A stretch of DNA of 5,318 nucleotides. Origin: Candidatus Colwellbacteria bacterium GWA2_46_10 (lineage in GTDB: Bacteria; Patescibacteriota; Minisyncoccia; UBA6257; Colwellbacteraceae). Shown one piece after another: positions 1 through 4,424 of this stretch (position 1 is the first letter of the stretch; the number at the start of each line of letters is the position of its first letter). The position numbers and the translations under genes are program-made. The DNA lies in assembly GCA_001817635.1 (NCBI GenBank), contig MHIS01000002.1, positions 5,006 through 10,323 of the forward strand, in the 5' to 3' direction. The notes under the pieces were generated by a model that did no database searches, was not told the DNA's origin, and saw only the letters and a program-made list of their open reading frames with translations.

Positions 1-21
1 CACTCTATGGGAGAGTCAAGA

Positions 22-51
22 AAATAGTTTGAAAAAGGTTAATAACTATTT
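22..51 (-). terminator. Possible weak terminator hairpin at the end of the glutaredoxin gene
   Basis: An 8-bp inverted repeat (AAATAGTT at 22-29, AACTATTT at 44-51) overlaps the stop codon of the minus-strand glutaredoxin-like gene. Read on the minus strand, the second arm is followed by TCTT. The stem is all A/T except one G-C pair and the loop is 14 nt, so the hairpin would be weak. It may be only AT-rich intergenic sequence. Nothing else convincing is visible in bases 1-45. Confidence 0.25.
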
Positions 52-282
52 CTCTTCGAGGAGATGTTCTAGGGCGTGTCTGTCAAATCCCACAATCACA
101 TTGTCTCCTATAGTAATGACGGGTACGCCGAGTTGTCCTGATTTATCCACCATTTCCTGGCGGGCTTGCAGATCAGATACTACATCTTTCTCTTCATAGG
201 CTACGCCCTTCTCTTGGAAGAAAGCTTTGGCCATTTTGCAAAACTGGCAGGTAGGAGTTGTGTAGATAACGGGCTTTACCAT
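46..282 (-). CDS. Glutaredoxin-like protein, YruB/NrdH type
   Basis: A 78-residue cytoplasmic thiol-disulfide oxidoreductase with no signal peptide or membrane segment. The redox motif is T-C12-Q-F-C15 near the N-terminus, after the first strand (VIYTTPT). The cis-proline strand is 'GVPVI' and is followed by 'GFDRHALEHLL', typical of the glutaredoxin-like YruB/NrdH group that ends in a short helix. The length matches the roughly 75-80 residues usual for the family. The ATG at 282 is chosen over one at 321: the earlier one would add 13 residues not seen in the family, and a -10 box (292-297) lies between the two. The partner is unknown; NrdH-like proteins reduce ribonucleotide reductase or other cytosolic disulfides. 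It is divergent from the DsbA-like gene with overlapping promoters, in a neighbourhood of other thioredoxin-fold genes. The CQFC dipeptide differs from the commoner CPxC of glutaredoxins. Confidence 0.9.
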   Translation of the reverse strand: MVKPVIYTTPTCQFCKMAKAFFQEKGVAYEEKDVVSDLQARQEMVDKSGQLGVPVITIGDNVIVGFDRHALEHLLEEK

Positions 283-291
283 AATGGGGAT

Positions 292-321
292 AGTATAACC
301 TCTGAAATGACTAAATAACAA
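292..321 (-). promoter_or_regulatory. Promoter of the glutaredoxin-like gene (near-leaderless)
   Basis: On the minus strand a -35 TTGTTA (321-316) and a -10 TATACT (297-292) are separated by 18 nt. The -10 ends 9 nt before the ATG at 282, so transcription should start 2-3 nt ahead of the start codon. No Shine-Dalgarno sequence fits in that space. The -35 lies inside the promoter of the divergent gene. Confidence 0.55.
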
Positions 322-341
322 GATTTGGTATAATGGACTTT
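307..341 (+). promoter_or_regulatory. Extended -10 promoter of the DsbA-like gene (leaderless)
   Basis: A perfect TATAAT (329-334) preceded by TGG (326-328) makes an extended -10 element. A partial -35, ATGACT (307-312), sits 16 nt upstream. Exactly 7 nt separate the -10 from the ATG at 342, so the mRNA is expected to start at or next to that ATG. The in-frame ATG at 333 overlaps the -10 box and is therefore not a plausible start. Confidence 0.65.
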
Positions 342-1064
342 ATGGAAAATCAAACACAAAACCCATACGTGGTGCCAGTAGCCATCGTAGTCGCGGGTTT
401 GCTTATTGCTGGGGCGGTTGTATATAACGGAGGTTCTTTTGGGAATGATGGGTTAGGAAATACTGCTCCTACGCAGTCGGAAGTAGTGACTCCCGCGGAA
501 GTAGCTAAGGCCGTGGGTCTCAAGAAAGTTGAGTTTGAAAAGTGTGTTGCTGAAAAACGGGGGACGGAGCGGGTAGATACGAATCTGCAAGAGGCAACAA
601 GTGTTGGAATTGGAGGAACTCCTACATCCATTATCGTCACCCCAAGTGGGGAACAGTATTTCATGGTAGGAGCCCTACCGGCAGATATGTTGGATGCCTA
701 TGTCGCTGCGGCTATAGAAGATGATGCGGCTAAGCTAACGGAGCTGGAGGGTCAATTTGGTCTTCCGGATGCTCCGGATGTACCAGTACTTGAAGAGGGG
801 GATCACCTAAGGGGATCTATAGACGCTCCGGTGGTCTTGATAGAGTACTCAGATCTAGAGTGCCCTTACTGCAAGCGGTTCCATCCGGAAGTTAAGCAGA
901 TGATTGAAAAGTACGGAGATAAGATAGTGTGGGCGTACAGACATTTCCCGCTTGAAGCGATCCACTCTTCAGCGCGTCCTTTGGCTGAGGGAAGCGAGTG
1001 TGCGGCGCAACTTGGAGGGAACGATAAGTTTTGGGAATACGTAGATTACGTATTCGAGAATTAG
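342..1064 (+). CDS. Membrane-anchored DsbA-like thiol-disulfide oxidoreductase, apparently circularly permuted
   Basis: A 240-residue protein expected outside the membrane on a single N-terminal anchor (about residues 8-28, PYVVPVAIVVAGLLIAGAVV). Residues 147-240 look like the first half of a DsbA/thioredoxin_4 domain: 'DHLRGSIDAPVVLIEYSD', active site C174-P-Y-C177, 'YRHFPLEAIH' and 'ECAAQLGGNDKFWEYVDYVFEN', where the protein stops. In ordinary DsbA proteins that segment continues into helices and then the cis-proline strand. Here the continuation instead lies upstream: residues 50-131 hold 'EVAKAVGLKKVEFEKCVAEKR', the cis-Pro loop G-T-P94-T, the strand 'TSIIVTPSGEQYFMVGA' and a closing helix. 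The simplest reading is a circular permutation cut in the helical insertion, joined by a linker near residues 132-150. C68 and C220 match the extra cysteines of the helical domain. A terminator follows 20 nt after the stop, which argues against a truncated gene. Family membership is secure; the permutation is inferred from motif order. Confidence 0.85.
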   Translation: MENQTQNPYVVPVAIVVAGLLIAGAVVYNGGSFGNDGLGNTAPTQSEVVTPAEVAKAVGLKKVEFEKCVAEKRGTERVDTNLQEATSVGIGGTPTSIIVTPSGEQYFMVGALPADMLDAYVAAAIEDDAAKLTELEGQFGLPDAPDVPVLEEGDHLRGSIDAPVVLIEYSDLECPYCKRFHPEVKQMIEKYGDKIVWAYRHFPLEAIHSSARPLAEGSECAAQLGGNDKFWEYVDYVFEN

Positions 1065-1084
1065 AAGAAGAATCGAGGGCTTGC

Positions 1085-1110
1085 AAAAACTCGCTTTCGG
1101 GCGAGTTTTT
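1085..1110. terminator. Bidirectional intrinsic terminator between convergent genes
   Basis: A perfect 10-bp stem (AAAAACTCGC at 1085-1094 with GCGAGTTTTT at 1101-1110) has a 6-nt loop, TTTCGG. The A-run on one side and T-run on the other let it work in both directions. It sits between the stop codon of the plus-strand DsbA-like gene (1064) and that of the minus-strand thioredoxin-like gene (1134). Confidence 0.9.
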
Positions 1111-1133
1111 GGTTTAAAGAGAGTTCTTTTACT

Positions 1134-1517
1134 TTATTGAGGCAGTGCGCAGCCGGTTTTCTCCGAAAGTTGTGTAAGGGAGAGGGCTCCGGTCATTCTT
1201 TCGCCATTCGCGAATTCCCAGGTGGGGTATGCCTCTATCTTGGCGTTCGCACAAAGTTCGTTTTGATTCCTCGTGCCTGGGTCAGAGCACTCTGTATATG
1301 GGAGATATTGGGCTGAGCGTCCAAAGGTTGTCTTTTGTTTGTTACACACTGGGCACCAATATGCGCCGTAGAAAGTGGCACCTTTTTCTCCAAGACACTT
1401 TGCGAGTTCATCTAGAGGCGCTGGTTGGTTTGAGTAGTAGATAAGCCCTCCGACGATACCAGCGACTACCAATATAGCTATTCCCCAATAAAGGAGATTC
1501 TTTTGTCTGTTTTTCAT
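1134..1517 (-). CDS. Membrane-anchored thioredoxin-like protein, related to the C-terminal domain of VKOR-type proteins
   Basis: A 127-residue protein with a short basic N-terminus (MKNRQKN), one transmembrane segment (about residues 8-28) and an extracytoplasmic thioredoxin-like domain. Visible motifs are 'FYGAYWC55PVC58NKQK', a second cysteine pair C77 and C89, the cis-proline 'AYP98TWEF' and a terminal 'LSEKTGC123'. This pattern resembles the thioredoxin domain fused to bacterial VKOR homologues, which passes electrons from substrate disulfides to the VKOR membrane domain. No VKOR domain is seen here, so a partner elsewhere is inferred. Six cysteines in a short domain fit an oxidising compartment. 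The ATG at 1517 is preferred over the one at 1535, which lies in the likely promoter and adds six residues before the basic N-terminus. It shares a strand with the upstream whiB-like gene and converges on the DsbA-like gene, whose product could be a redox partner. Confidence 0.87.
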   Translation of the reverse strand: MKNRQKNLLYWGIAILVVAGIVGGLIYYSNQPAPLDELAKCLGEKGATFYGAYWCPVCNKQKTTFGRSAQYLPYTECSDPGTRNQNELCANAKIEAYPTWEFANGERMTGALSLTQLSEKTGCALPQ

Positions 1518-1524
1518 ATTTTTC

Positions 1525-1553
1525 AATATTATCATAGTTTTTAAAAGTGTTAG
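1525..1553 (-). promoter_or_regulatory. Tentative promoter of the thioredoxin-like gene
   Basis: On the minus strand CTAACA (1553-1548) and AATATT (1530-1525) are 17 nt apart, and the -10 ends 7 nt before the ATG at 1517, the same geometry as the leaderless promoters at 342, 2208 and 3067. Both hexamers match consensus at only four of six positions. GATAAT (1533-1528) is an alternative -10 but lacks a -35. No Shine-Dalgarno sequence is visible. Confidence 0.3.
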
Positions 1554-1599
1554 AGCCTTTGCTCTCCATTCTTGTTAGGGAATAGACAGTAAAGGCTCT
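1552..1599 (-). repeat. 9-bp perfect inverted repeat, hairpin between whiB-like and thioredoxin-like genes
   Basis: AGAGCCTTT (1552-1560) and AAAGGCTCT (1591-1599) are perfect inverted copies around a 30-nt interior. The interior can itself pair: ATTC with GAAT around a short loop, and TCT with AGA next to it. In the direction of both flanking genes the hairpin is followed by AACACTTTTAAAAA, a poor U-tract. It could be a weak terminator or attenuator after whiB, or a regulatory hairpin ahead of the thioredoxin gene; it touches that gene's possible -35. I see no gene in 1600-1691. Confidence 0.5.
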
Positions 1600-1691
1600 G
1601 TTATGTAATTGGCCGGTATTTGCTCGTCGGTGTCTGTTCCTGTAGGGCAACTTGGACACAACGCCTAGATGAGTTGATCTTGAGGGGGTCA

Positions 1692-1967
1692 TCAGTCCTT
1701 CGTCCTCCGTCGAAGAATCCTCCTCCTCTCTTTTTCTGTTGTACCACCCCATATTCCGTACTTCTCCCTGGTTGCCAAGGCAAATTCAAGGCACTCACCC
1801 TTGGCATCGCACCGGGTACACAACGACTTTGCCATTTGCTCGCGTTGCTCCCGTGCATCTTGGTTTTCAGGGTCATGGGGAAAGAACGAAAAACTCCACC
1901 TGCACGGCACATCCCCTATATCAAAGGGAAGGGTTTGCGTGCGAATCTCCGATCCCTGTCCGGACAA
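1692..1967 (-). CDS. WhiB-like [4Fe-4S] transcriptional regulator
   Basis: A small cytoplasmic protein (91 residues from the chosen start) with the WhiB signature. Four cysteines, C22, C50, C53 and C59, are spaced C-x27-C-x2-C-x5-C. They are followed by 'CLEFALATREKYGIWGGTTEKERRRILRRR', with the invariant G-I/V-W-G-G turn and a basic C-terminal tail that contacts DNA in this family. WhiB proteins bind a 4Fe-4S cluster, respond to redox or NO, and act with the primary sigma factor. The start is uncertain. The TTG at 1967 is chosen because AAAGGAG lies 8 nt upstream and a promoter lies further up. A TTG at 2006 falls between the -35 and -10, and a GTG at 1910 would leave only two residues before the first cysteine. 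Neighbours are thiol-redox genes, which suits a redox-responsive regulator, but no target is shown. Gene identity is firm; the start is moderate. Confidence 0.88.
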   Translation of the reverse strand: MSGQGSEIRTQTLPFDIGDVPCRWSFSFFPHDPENQDAREQREQMAKSLCTRCDAKGECLEFALATREKYGIWGGTTEKERRRILRRRTKD

Positions 1968-1994
1968 GGTGCGATCTCCTTTCGAAACAAGTAC

Positions 1995-2023
1995 CTTGTA
2001 CCCCAAATTACTTCCGTGGTCAA
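1995..2023 (-). promoter_or_regulatory. Promoter of the whiB-like gene
   Basis: On the minus strand a -35 TTGACC (2023-2018) and a -10 TACAAG (2000-1995) are 17 nt apart. Transcription from near 1988 would give a leader of about 20 nt carrying AAAGGAG 8 nt before the TTG at 1967. The whiB-like gene is thus predicted to have a leadered, Shine-Dalgarno-bearing mRNA, unlike its neighbours. Confidence 0.5.
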
Positions 2024-2030
2024 ATCTTTA

Positions 2031-2059
2031 TTGAAGAAAAGCGAGAGAGTGAGTATAAA
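2031..2059 (+). promoter_or_regulatory. Promoter of tRNA-Gln
   Basis: A -35 TTGAAG (2031-2036) and a -10 TATAAA (2054-2059) are separated by 17 nt. Transcription would start near 2066, about 6 nt before the mature tRNA 5' end, for RNase P to trim. It is back to back with the whiB promoter; the two -35 boxes are 7 nt apart. Confidence 0.6.
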
Positions 2060-2071
2060 GGATAGAGTCTA

Positions 2072-2145
2072 TGCCGGGTTGTGTAATGGTAGCACAGCGG
2101 CCTTTGAAGCCGTCAGTCTAGGTTCGAGCCCTAGCCCGGCAGCCA
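2072..2145 (+). tRNA. tRNA-Gln (anticodon UUG), CCA encoded
   Basis: All four arms fold. The acceptor is TGCCGGG (2072-2078) with CCCGGCA, followed by discriminator G and an encoded CCA. The D stem is GTGT/GCAC with one wobble pair. The anticodon stem GCGGC/GCCGT carries the loop CTTTGAA, giving anticodon TTG (UUG) for glutamine. The T stem CTAGG/CCTAG carries the loop TTCGAGC. The variable loop is 4 nt. The unpaired-prone first base (T-A acceptor pair) is typical of bacterial tRNA-Gln. No T-run terminator follows before the next gene. Confidence 0.95.
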
Positions 2146-2174
2146 ATTCGAGCTAGCACGAGAGGGGTATGGGT

Positions 2175-2188
2175 TTCGGGCGCCCGAA
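2175..2188. promoter_or_regulatory. Perfect 14-bp palindrome, candidate operator upstream of the ATP-grasp gene
   Basis: TTCGGGC followed directly by GCCCGAA is a perfect two-fold palindrome, ending 6 nt before the TATAAT of the ATP-grasp gene. It occupies the -35/spacer region, where a bound dimer would affect RNA polymerase. It lacks a T-tract and has no unpaired loop beyond a forced tetraloop, so it is a poor terminator for the upstream tRNA. The regulator is unknown. Confidence 0.4.
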
Positions 2189-2194
2189 GAGGGT

Positions 2195-2207
2195 TATAAT
2201 AAGTACT
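2195..2207 (+). promoter_or_regulatory. -10 box and leaderless start of the ATP-grasp gene
   Basis: A perfect TATAAT (2195-2200) is followed by exactly 7 nt and then the ATG at 2208, so the transcript should begin at or next to the start codon. No good -35 is visible at the expected position (about 2172-2177), which could mean dependence on an activator. Confidence 0.55.
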
Positions 2208-2984
2208 ATGAAGTACATACTTTCACTACAAGATCCGTTGGCGCGTGATCCATCAGTCACGGGAGGGAAGGGGGCTACCCTCGCAGAATTGATTAGGGGT
2301 TTATTCTCGGTCCCGAGTGGATTTGTTTTTACAATAGAGGCCCATAAAACTTTCTCTAAACAGGGTATTCCTAGAGAAATACAACAGGAGGTCTTGCAAA
2401 AGTTCGACGACCTCAATGTTGATAAGGTGGCGGTCAGGTCATCGGCCTCTGTGGAAGATCAGAAAGGCGCCTCTTGGGCGGGCCAATTCGAAACCTATTT
2501 GAATACCTCTCGGGACAGGCTCATCGAACGGATTGAAGATTGCTGGAAATCTGTGGAATCAGAGCGTGCAAAATCCTATGCCAAGGCTTCTGGTATTGAT
2601 CCAAGAGACATATCAATTGCAGTCGTAATTCAGAAAATGATCCAAGCGAACGTATCGGGAGTTTGTTTTACCCTACATCCTAACGCTCAAAACAGAAACC
2701 AGTTAGTCGTCGAGGCCATCTCTGGATTAGGAGAGGCATTGGTCCAGGGCGCAGTAACCCCAGATACATATATTGTTGATAGAGAATCTATGGAGTTAAC
2801 AGACATTAAGATTAATCCTCGAGGGACTACACAGAAACTCCTAGATGATCAAATACAAAATCTATCTCGCATATGTATTGATATAGAAAAACATTTCAAA
2901 TATCCGCAGGACATTGAATGGGTCTTGGAAAACGGTGATTTTTACATCGTGCAGAGCAGGCCCATAACGACAATAGAGGACTAG
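2208..2984 (+). CDS. Free-standing PEP/pyruvate-binding (ATP-grasp) domain protein, PEP synthase / rifampin phosphotransferase type
   Basis: A 258-residue cytoplasmic protein equal to the N-terminal ATP-binding module (PPDK_N family) of PEP synthase, PPDK and rifampin phosphotransferase. In order: 'GGK21GATLAEL' nucleotide-binding start, 'VPSGFVFT', 'VAVR77SSASVED' with 'WAGQFETYLN', 'MIQANVSGVCFTLHP' (144-158), 'ISGLGEALVQGAVTPDTY' (171-188) and the closing 'QDIE237WVLENGDFYIVQ249SRPIT'. These are the conserved ATP- and metal-binding elements, so the domain looks active and complete, though more compact than the usual 300-340 residues. No swivel or TIM-barrel domain follows. In fused enzymes this module transfers the beta-phosphate of ATP to a histidine on the swivel domain; here the likely partner is the separate swivel protein at 4086-4424. 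An ATG at 2169 is rejected because the TATAAT promoter lies after it. The physiological acceptor cannot be told from this protein. Confidence 0.9.
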   Translation: MKYILSLQDPLARDPSVTGGKGATLAELIRGLFSVPSGFVFTIEAHKTFSKQGIPREIQQEVLQKFDDLNVDKVAVRSSASVEDQKGASWAGQFETYLNTSRDRLIERIEDCWKSVESERAKSYAKASGIDPRDISIAVVIQKMIQANVSGVCFTLHPNAQNRNQLVVEAISGLGEALVQGAVTPDTYIVDRESMELTDIKINPRGTTQKLLDDQIQNLSRICIDIEKHFKYPQDIEWVLENGDFYIVQSRPITTIED

Positions 2985-3000
2985 ACCACACATAGGACAG

Positions 3001-3044
3001 TTGACTGATAGTCAATAAATATAAAGCGTCTTGACAGGTTGTCA
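3001..3044. promoter_or_regulatory. Pair of similar inverted-repeat operators upstream of the XRE regulator
   Basis: Site 1 is TTGACT-GAT-AGTCAA (3001-3015), a perfect 6-bp inverted repeat with a 3-nt spacer. Site 2 is TGACA-GGT-TGTCA (3032-3044), a perfect 5-bp inverted repeat with a 3-nt spacer. Aligned from 3001 and 3031 they share TTGAC-N5-GTCAW. Their 30-bp offset is close to three helical turns, which would put them on the same face of the DNA. Site 2 overlaps the -35 box, so binding there should repress. The XRE protein encoded just downstream is the obvious candidate binder (inference). Confidence 0.55.
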
Positions 3045-3066
3045 TGTGCTGTGTACATTTTTAGGT
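3031..3066 (+). promoter_or_regulatory. Promoter of the XRE-Nudix operon (leaderless)
   Basis: A consensus -35 TTGACA (3031-3036), a 17-nt spacer and a -10 TACATT (3054-3059) are followed by exactly 7 nt and the ATG at 3067. The first mRNA base should be at or next to that ATG. No Shine-Dalgarno sequence is present. An operator-like repeat covers the -35. Confidence 0.7.
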
Positions 3067-4089
3067 ATGAGATTCGGGACTCTGCTCAAGAAATTTAGAA
3101 AAAGGGCAAGGTTTTCCCAGAAAGAGCTCGCTACAATATTGGGGCTCGATTCAACATATCTATCGAAGATGGAGAGCGGTACGAGAAAACCTCCCGAGCG
3201 CGATGTGGTTCTGGGAATAGCCACGGGCCTAGATCTCAACGAGACAGAGGTTGATGAGCTTTTAGTCTCTGCGGATTATCAACCCCAGACACTCTTTGAC
3301 CTGGGTTTTGACACGAATGACTTTAGTCTCAAAAAGCACATAACTGTTTTGAGAGATATAAGAAGGAAAACACCACTTGCATCGTATGCAAGAGCTAGAG
3401 AGGAAATCGCTGACTTCTTGGATCTCATGAGGATGAAATACGCGGGGGAGATAGACGAGGGCCTCGCAAAGAATACGCTCCTTGCTGATTACCTTTACTC
3501 TAAAGTGCGAAGAGGTGGCTTAAAAGAGCTATATAGGGCTGTAAATAGGCCGTTAGGAGGAGCAATTGTTATGTATCGTGGCAAGCTTTTGCTTCACCAG
3601 ATTGGTCTTAGCCCGGTAAAAGGATGGTGGGTCATCCCGATGGGATATGTAAACCCAGATCGGGGAGACAGAACAGCAAAAGACATAGCGATTCGACTCA
3701 CTAAAAGGTTTTTAGGAGACGTTGAGCTGGAGGTAGTGAAGGAGCTGACTGCGGAGGGCGAGGTTCTTGAAGATCTTGATGTCTCGTACATGGTTAAGCT
3801 GGGCCTTTTCCCAGCCATAGTACAAATTTATGAAATAAAAATTAAAGGAAAGGGGGAGGTTAAAACAAAGAAGGGTTCCGGATTTTTTAAATTAGAAGAA
3901 ATTCCAAAAATCGGTGGCGAGATTCATCCCGTGATGTCTCAAGTAGCAAAATACTATTTCAAGAATAAAAAATTGGCAGAAGAATTATACAAACAGGGTG
4001 AGGAATCAATTGAAAAAGTATTGAATAACAAAGATTATCTTGAGGAAATGCATGGCTTTGAAAGAGAAAGAATTAGAAAGAAACTATGA
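3067..4089 (+). CDS. XRE-family HTH regulator with a C-terminal Nudix-like domain lacking catalytic residues
   Basis: A 340-residue cytoplasmic protein. Residues 3-66 are an XRE/Cro-CI helix-turn-helix ('LLKKFRKRARFSQKELATIL' then 'STYLSKMESGTRKPP'). A linker of about 90 residues, mostly helical and charged, follows. Residues about 162-300 resemble a Nudix fold: 'PLGGAIVMYRGKLLLHQIG', 'GWWVIPMGYVNPD', then a helix 'DRTAKDIAIRLTKRFLGDVELEV'. In the expected Nudix-box positions the glutamates and the RE pair are replaced (R199, I207, A208, L211, T212), so hydrolysis is unlikely and ligand sensing is the natural inference, as in Nudix-related regulators. Start: the ATG at 3067 lies 7 nt after the -10 box; the ATG at 3031 lies inside the -35 box. 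Its stop codon overlaps the next ATG (ATGA), so it is translationally coupled to the swivel protein. Paired operator-like repeats upstream suggest autoregulation. The HTH call is firm; the Nudix-like call is moderate. Confidence 0.82.
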   Translation: MRFGTLLKKFRKRARFSQKELATILGLDSTYLSKMESGTRKPPERDVVLGIATGLDLNETEVDELLVSADYQPQTLFDLGFDTNDFSLKKHITVLRDIRRKTPLASYARAREEIADFLDLMRMKYAGEIDEGLAKNTLLADYLYSKVRRGGLKELYRAVNRPLGGAIVMYRGKLLLHQIGLSPVKGWWVIPMGYVNPDRGDRTAKDIAIRLTKRFLGDVELEVVKELTAEGEVLEDLDVSYMVKLGLFPAIVQIYEIKIKGKGEVKTKKGSGFFKLEEIPKIGGEIHPVMSQVAKYYFKNKKLAEELYKQGEESIEKVLNNKDYLEEMHGFERERIRKKL

Positions 4090-4424
4090 AAAAACAAAAT
4101 AAAGAAGTGCTAGTGAGCGGCCAGAGTGGAAGCCCTGGCATTGTAGAGGGGAAAGTTATAGTTGTTCGAAATATAGGTGAGTTCGGGAAGATGGAAGAGG
4201 GAGCTGTTCTGGTGACGAGAATAACGAGTCCGCCTTGGCTACCTGTAATAATGAAGGCTTCAGCTGTTATCACGGATACGGGAGGAATTCTTTCTCATCC
4301 AGCAATTGTTTGTAGGGAGTTCGGCATTCCAGCTGTTGTTGGCACAATAGAGTCCACCCACAAACTTAGCGATGGGATGAAAGTAATCGTCGATGGCTAT
4401 CAAGGAGTAGTTTATAAATCATGA
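4086..4424 (+). CDS. Free-standing phosphohistidine swivel domain protein (PEP-utilizing enzyme, mobile domain)
   Basis: A 112-residue cytoplasmic protein equal to the mobile (PEP-utilizers) domain of PEP synthase, PPDK and rifampin phosphotransferase. It opens with 'GQSGSPGIVEGKVIVV' and 'GAVLVTRITSPPWLPVIMKASAVIT', followed by the catalytic motif T65-G-G-I-L-S-H71, where H71 is the phosphate-carrying histidine, then 'PAIVCREFGIPAVVGT' and 'LSDGMKVIVDGYQGVVY'. The whole domain is present and nothing else is attached. In the fused enzymes H71 shuttles phosphate between the ATP-grasp site and the acceptor site, so this protein most likely works with the ATP-grasp protein at 2208-2984. It overlaps the genes on both sides by 4 nt (ATGA), so its translation is probably coupled to that of the regulator and of the next gene. 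No strong Shine-Dalgarno precedes it. Confidence 0.92.
   Translation: MKKQNKEVLVSGQSGSPGIVEGKVIVVRNIGEFGKMEEGAVLVTRITSPPWLPVIMKASAVITDTGGILSHPAIVCREFGIPAVVGTIESTHKLSDGMKVIVDGYQGVVYKS

Noticed and set aside
1..17. Short inverted repeat ACTCT/AGAGT near the left edge
   Set aside because: Five base pairs without a T-tract in either direction. This is expected by chance.
350..664. A 104-codon minus-strand open frame
   Set aside because: It mirrors the DsbA-like gene, whose membrane segment and cis-Pro motifs are clear in the plus frame.
342..1064. DsbA-like gene truncated by a frameshift, missing its C-terminal half
   Set aside because: A strong terminator begins 20 nt after the stop and no remnant of the missing half lies downstream. 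The missing half is instead present at the N-terminus.
1968..2006. Longer whiB-like protein starting at TTG 2006
   Set aside because: That codon falls between the predicted -35 and -10 boxes, whereas TTG 1967 has AAAGGAG at a proper distance.
1620..2156. A 178-codon plus-strand open frame
   Set aside because: It lies antisense to the whiB-like gene and runs through the tRNA-Gln. Its translation has no family features, while the opposite strand has a full WhiB motif.
2175..2188. Palindrome as the terminator of tRNA-Gln
   Set aside because: It has no natural loop and is followed by GAGGG instead of a T-run.
3001..3025. Second promoter from TTGACT (3001-3006) and TATAAA (3020-3025)
   Set aside because: The spacer would be only 13 nt. 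The repeat is better read as an operator, and TTGACA-17-TACATT downstream fits the ATG.
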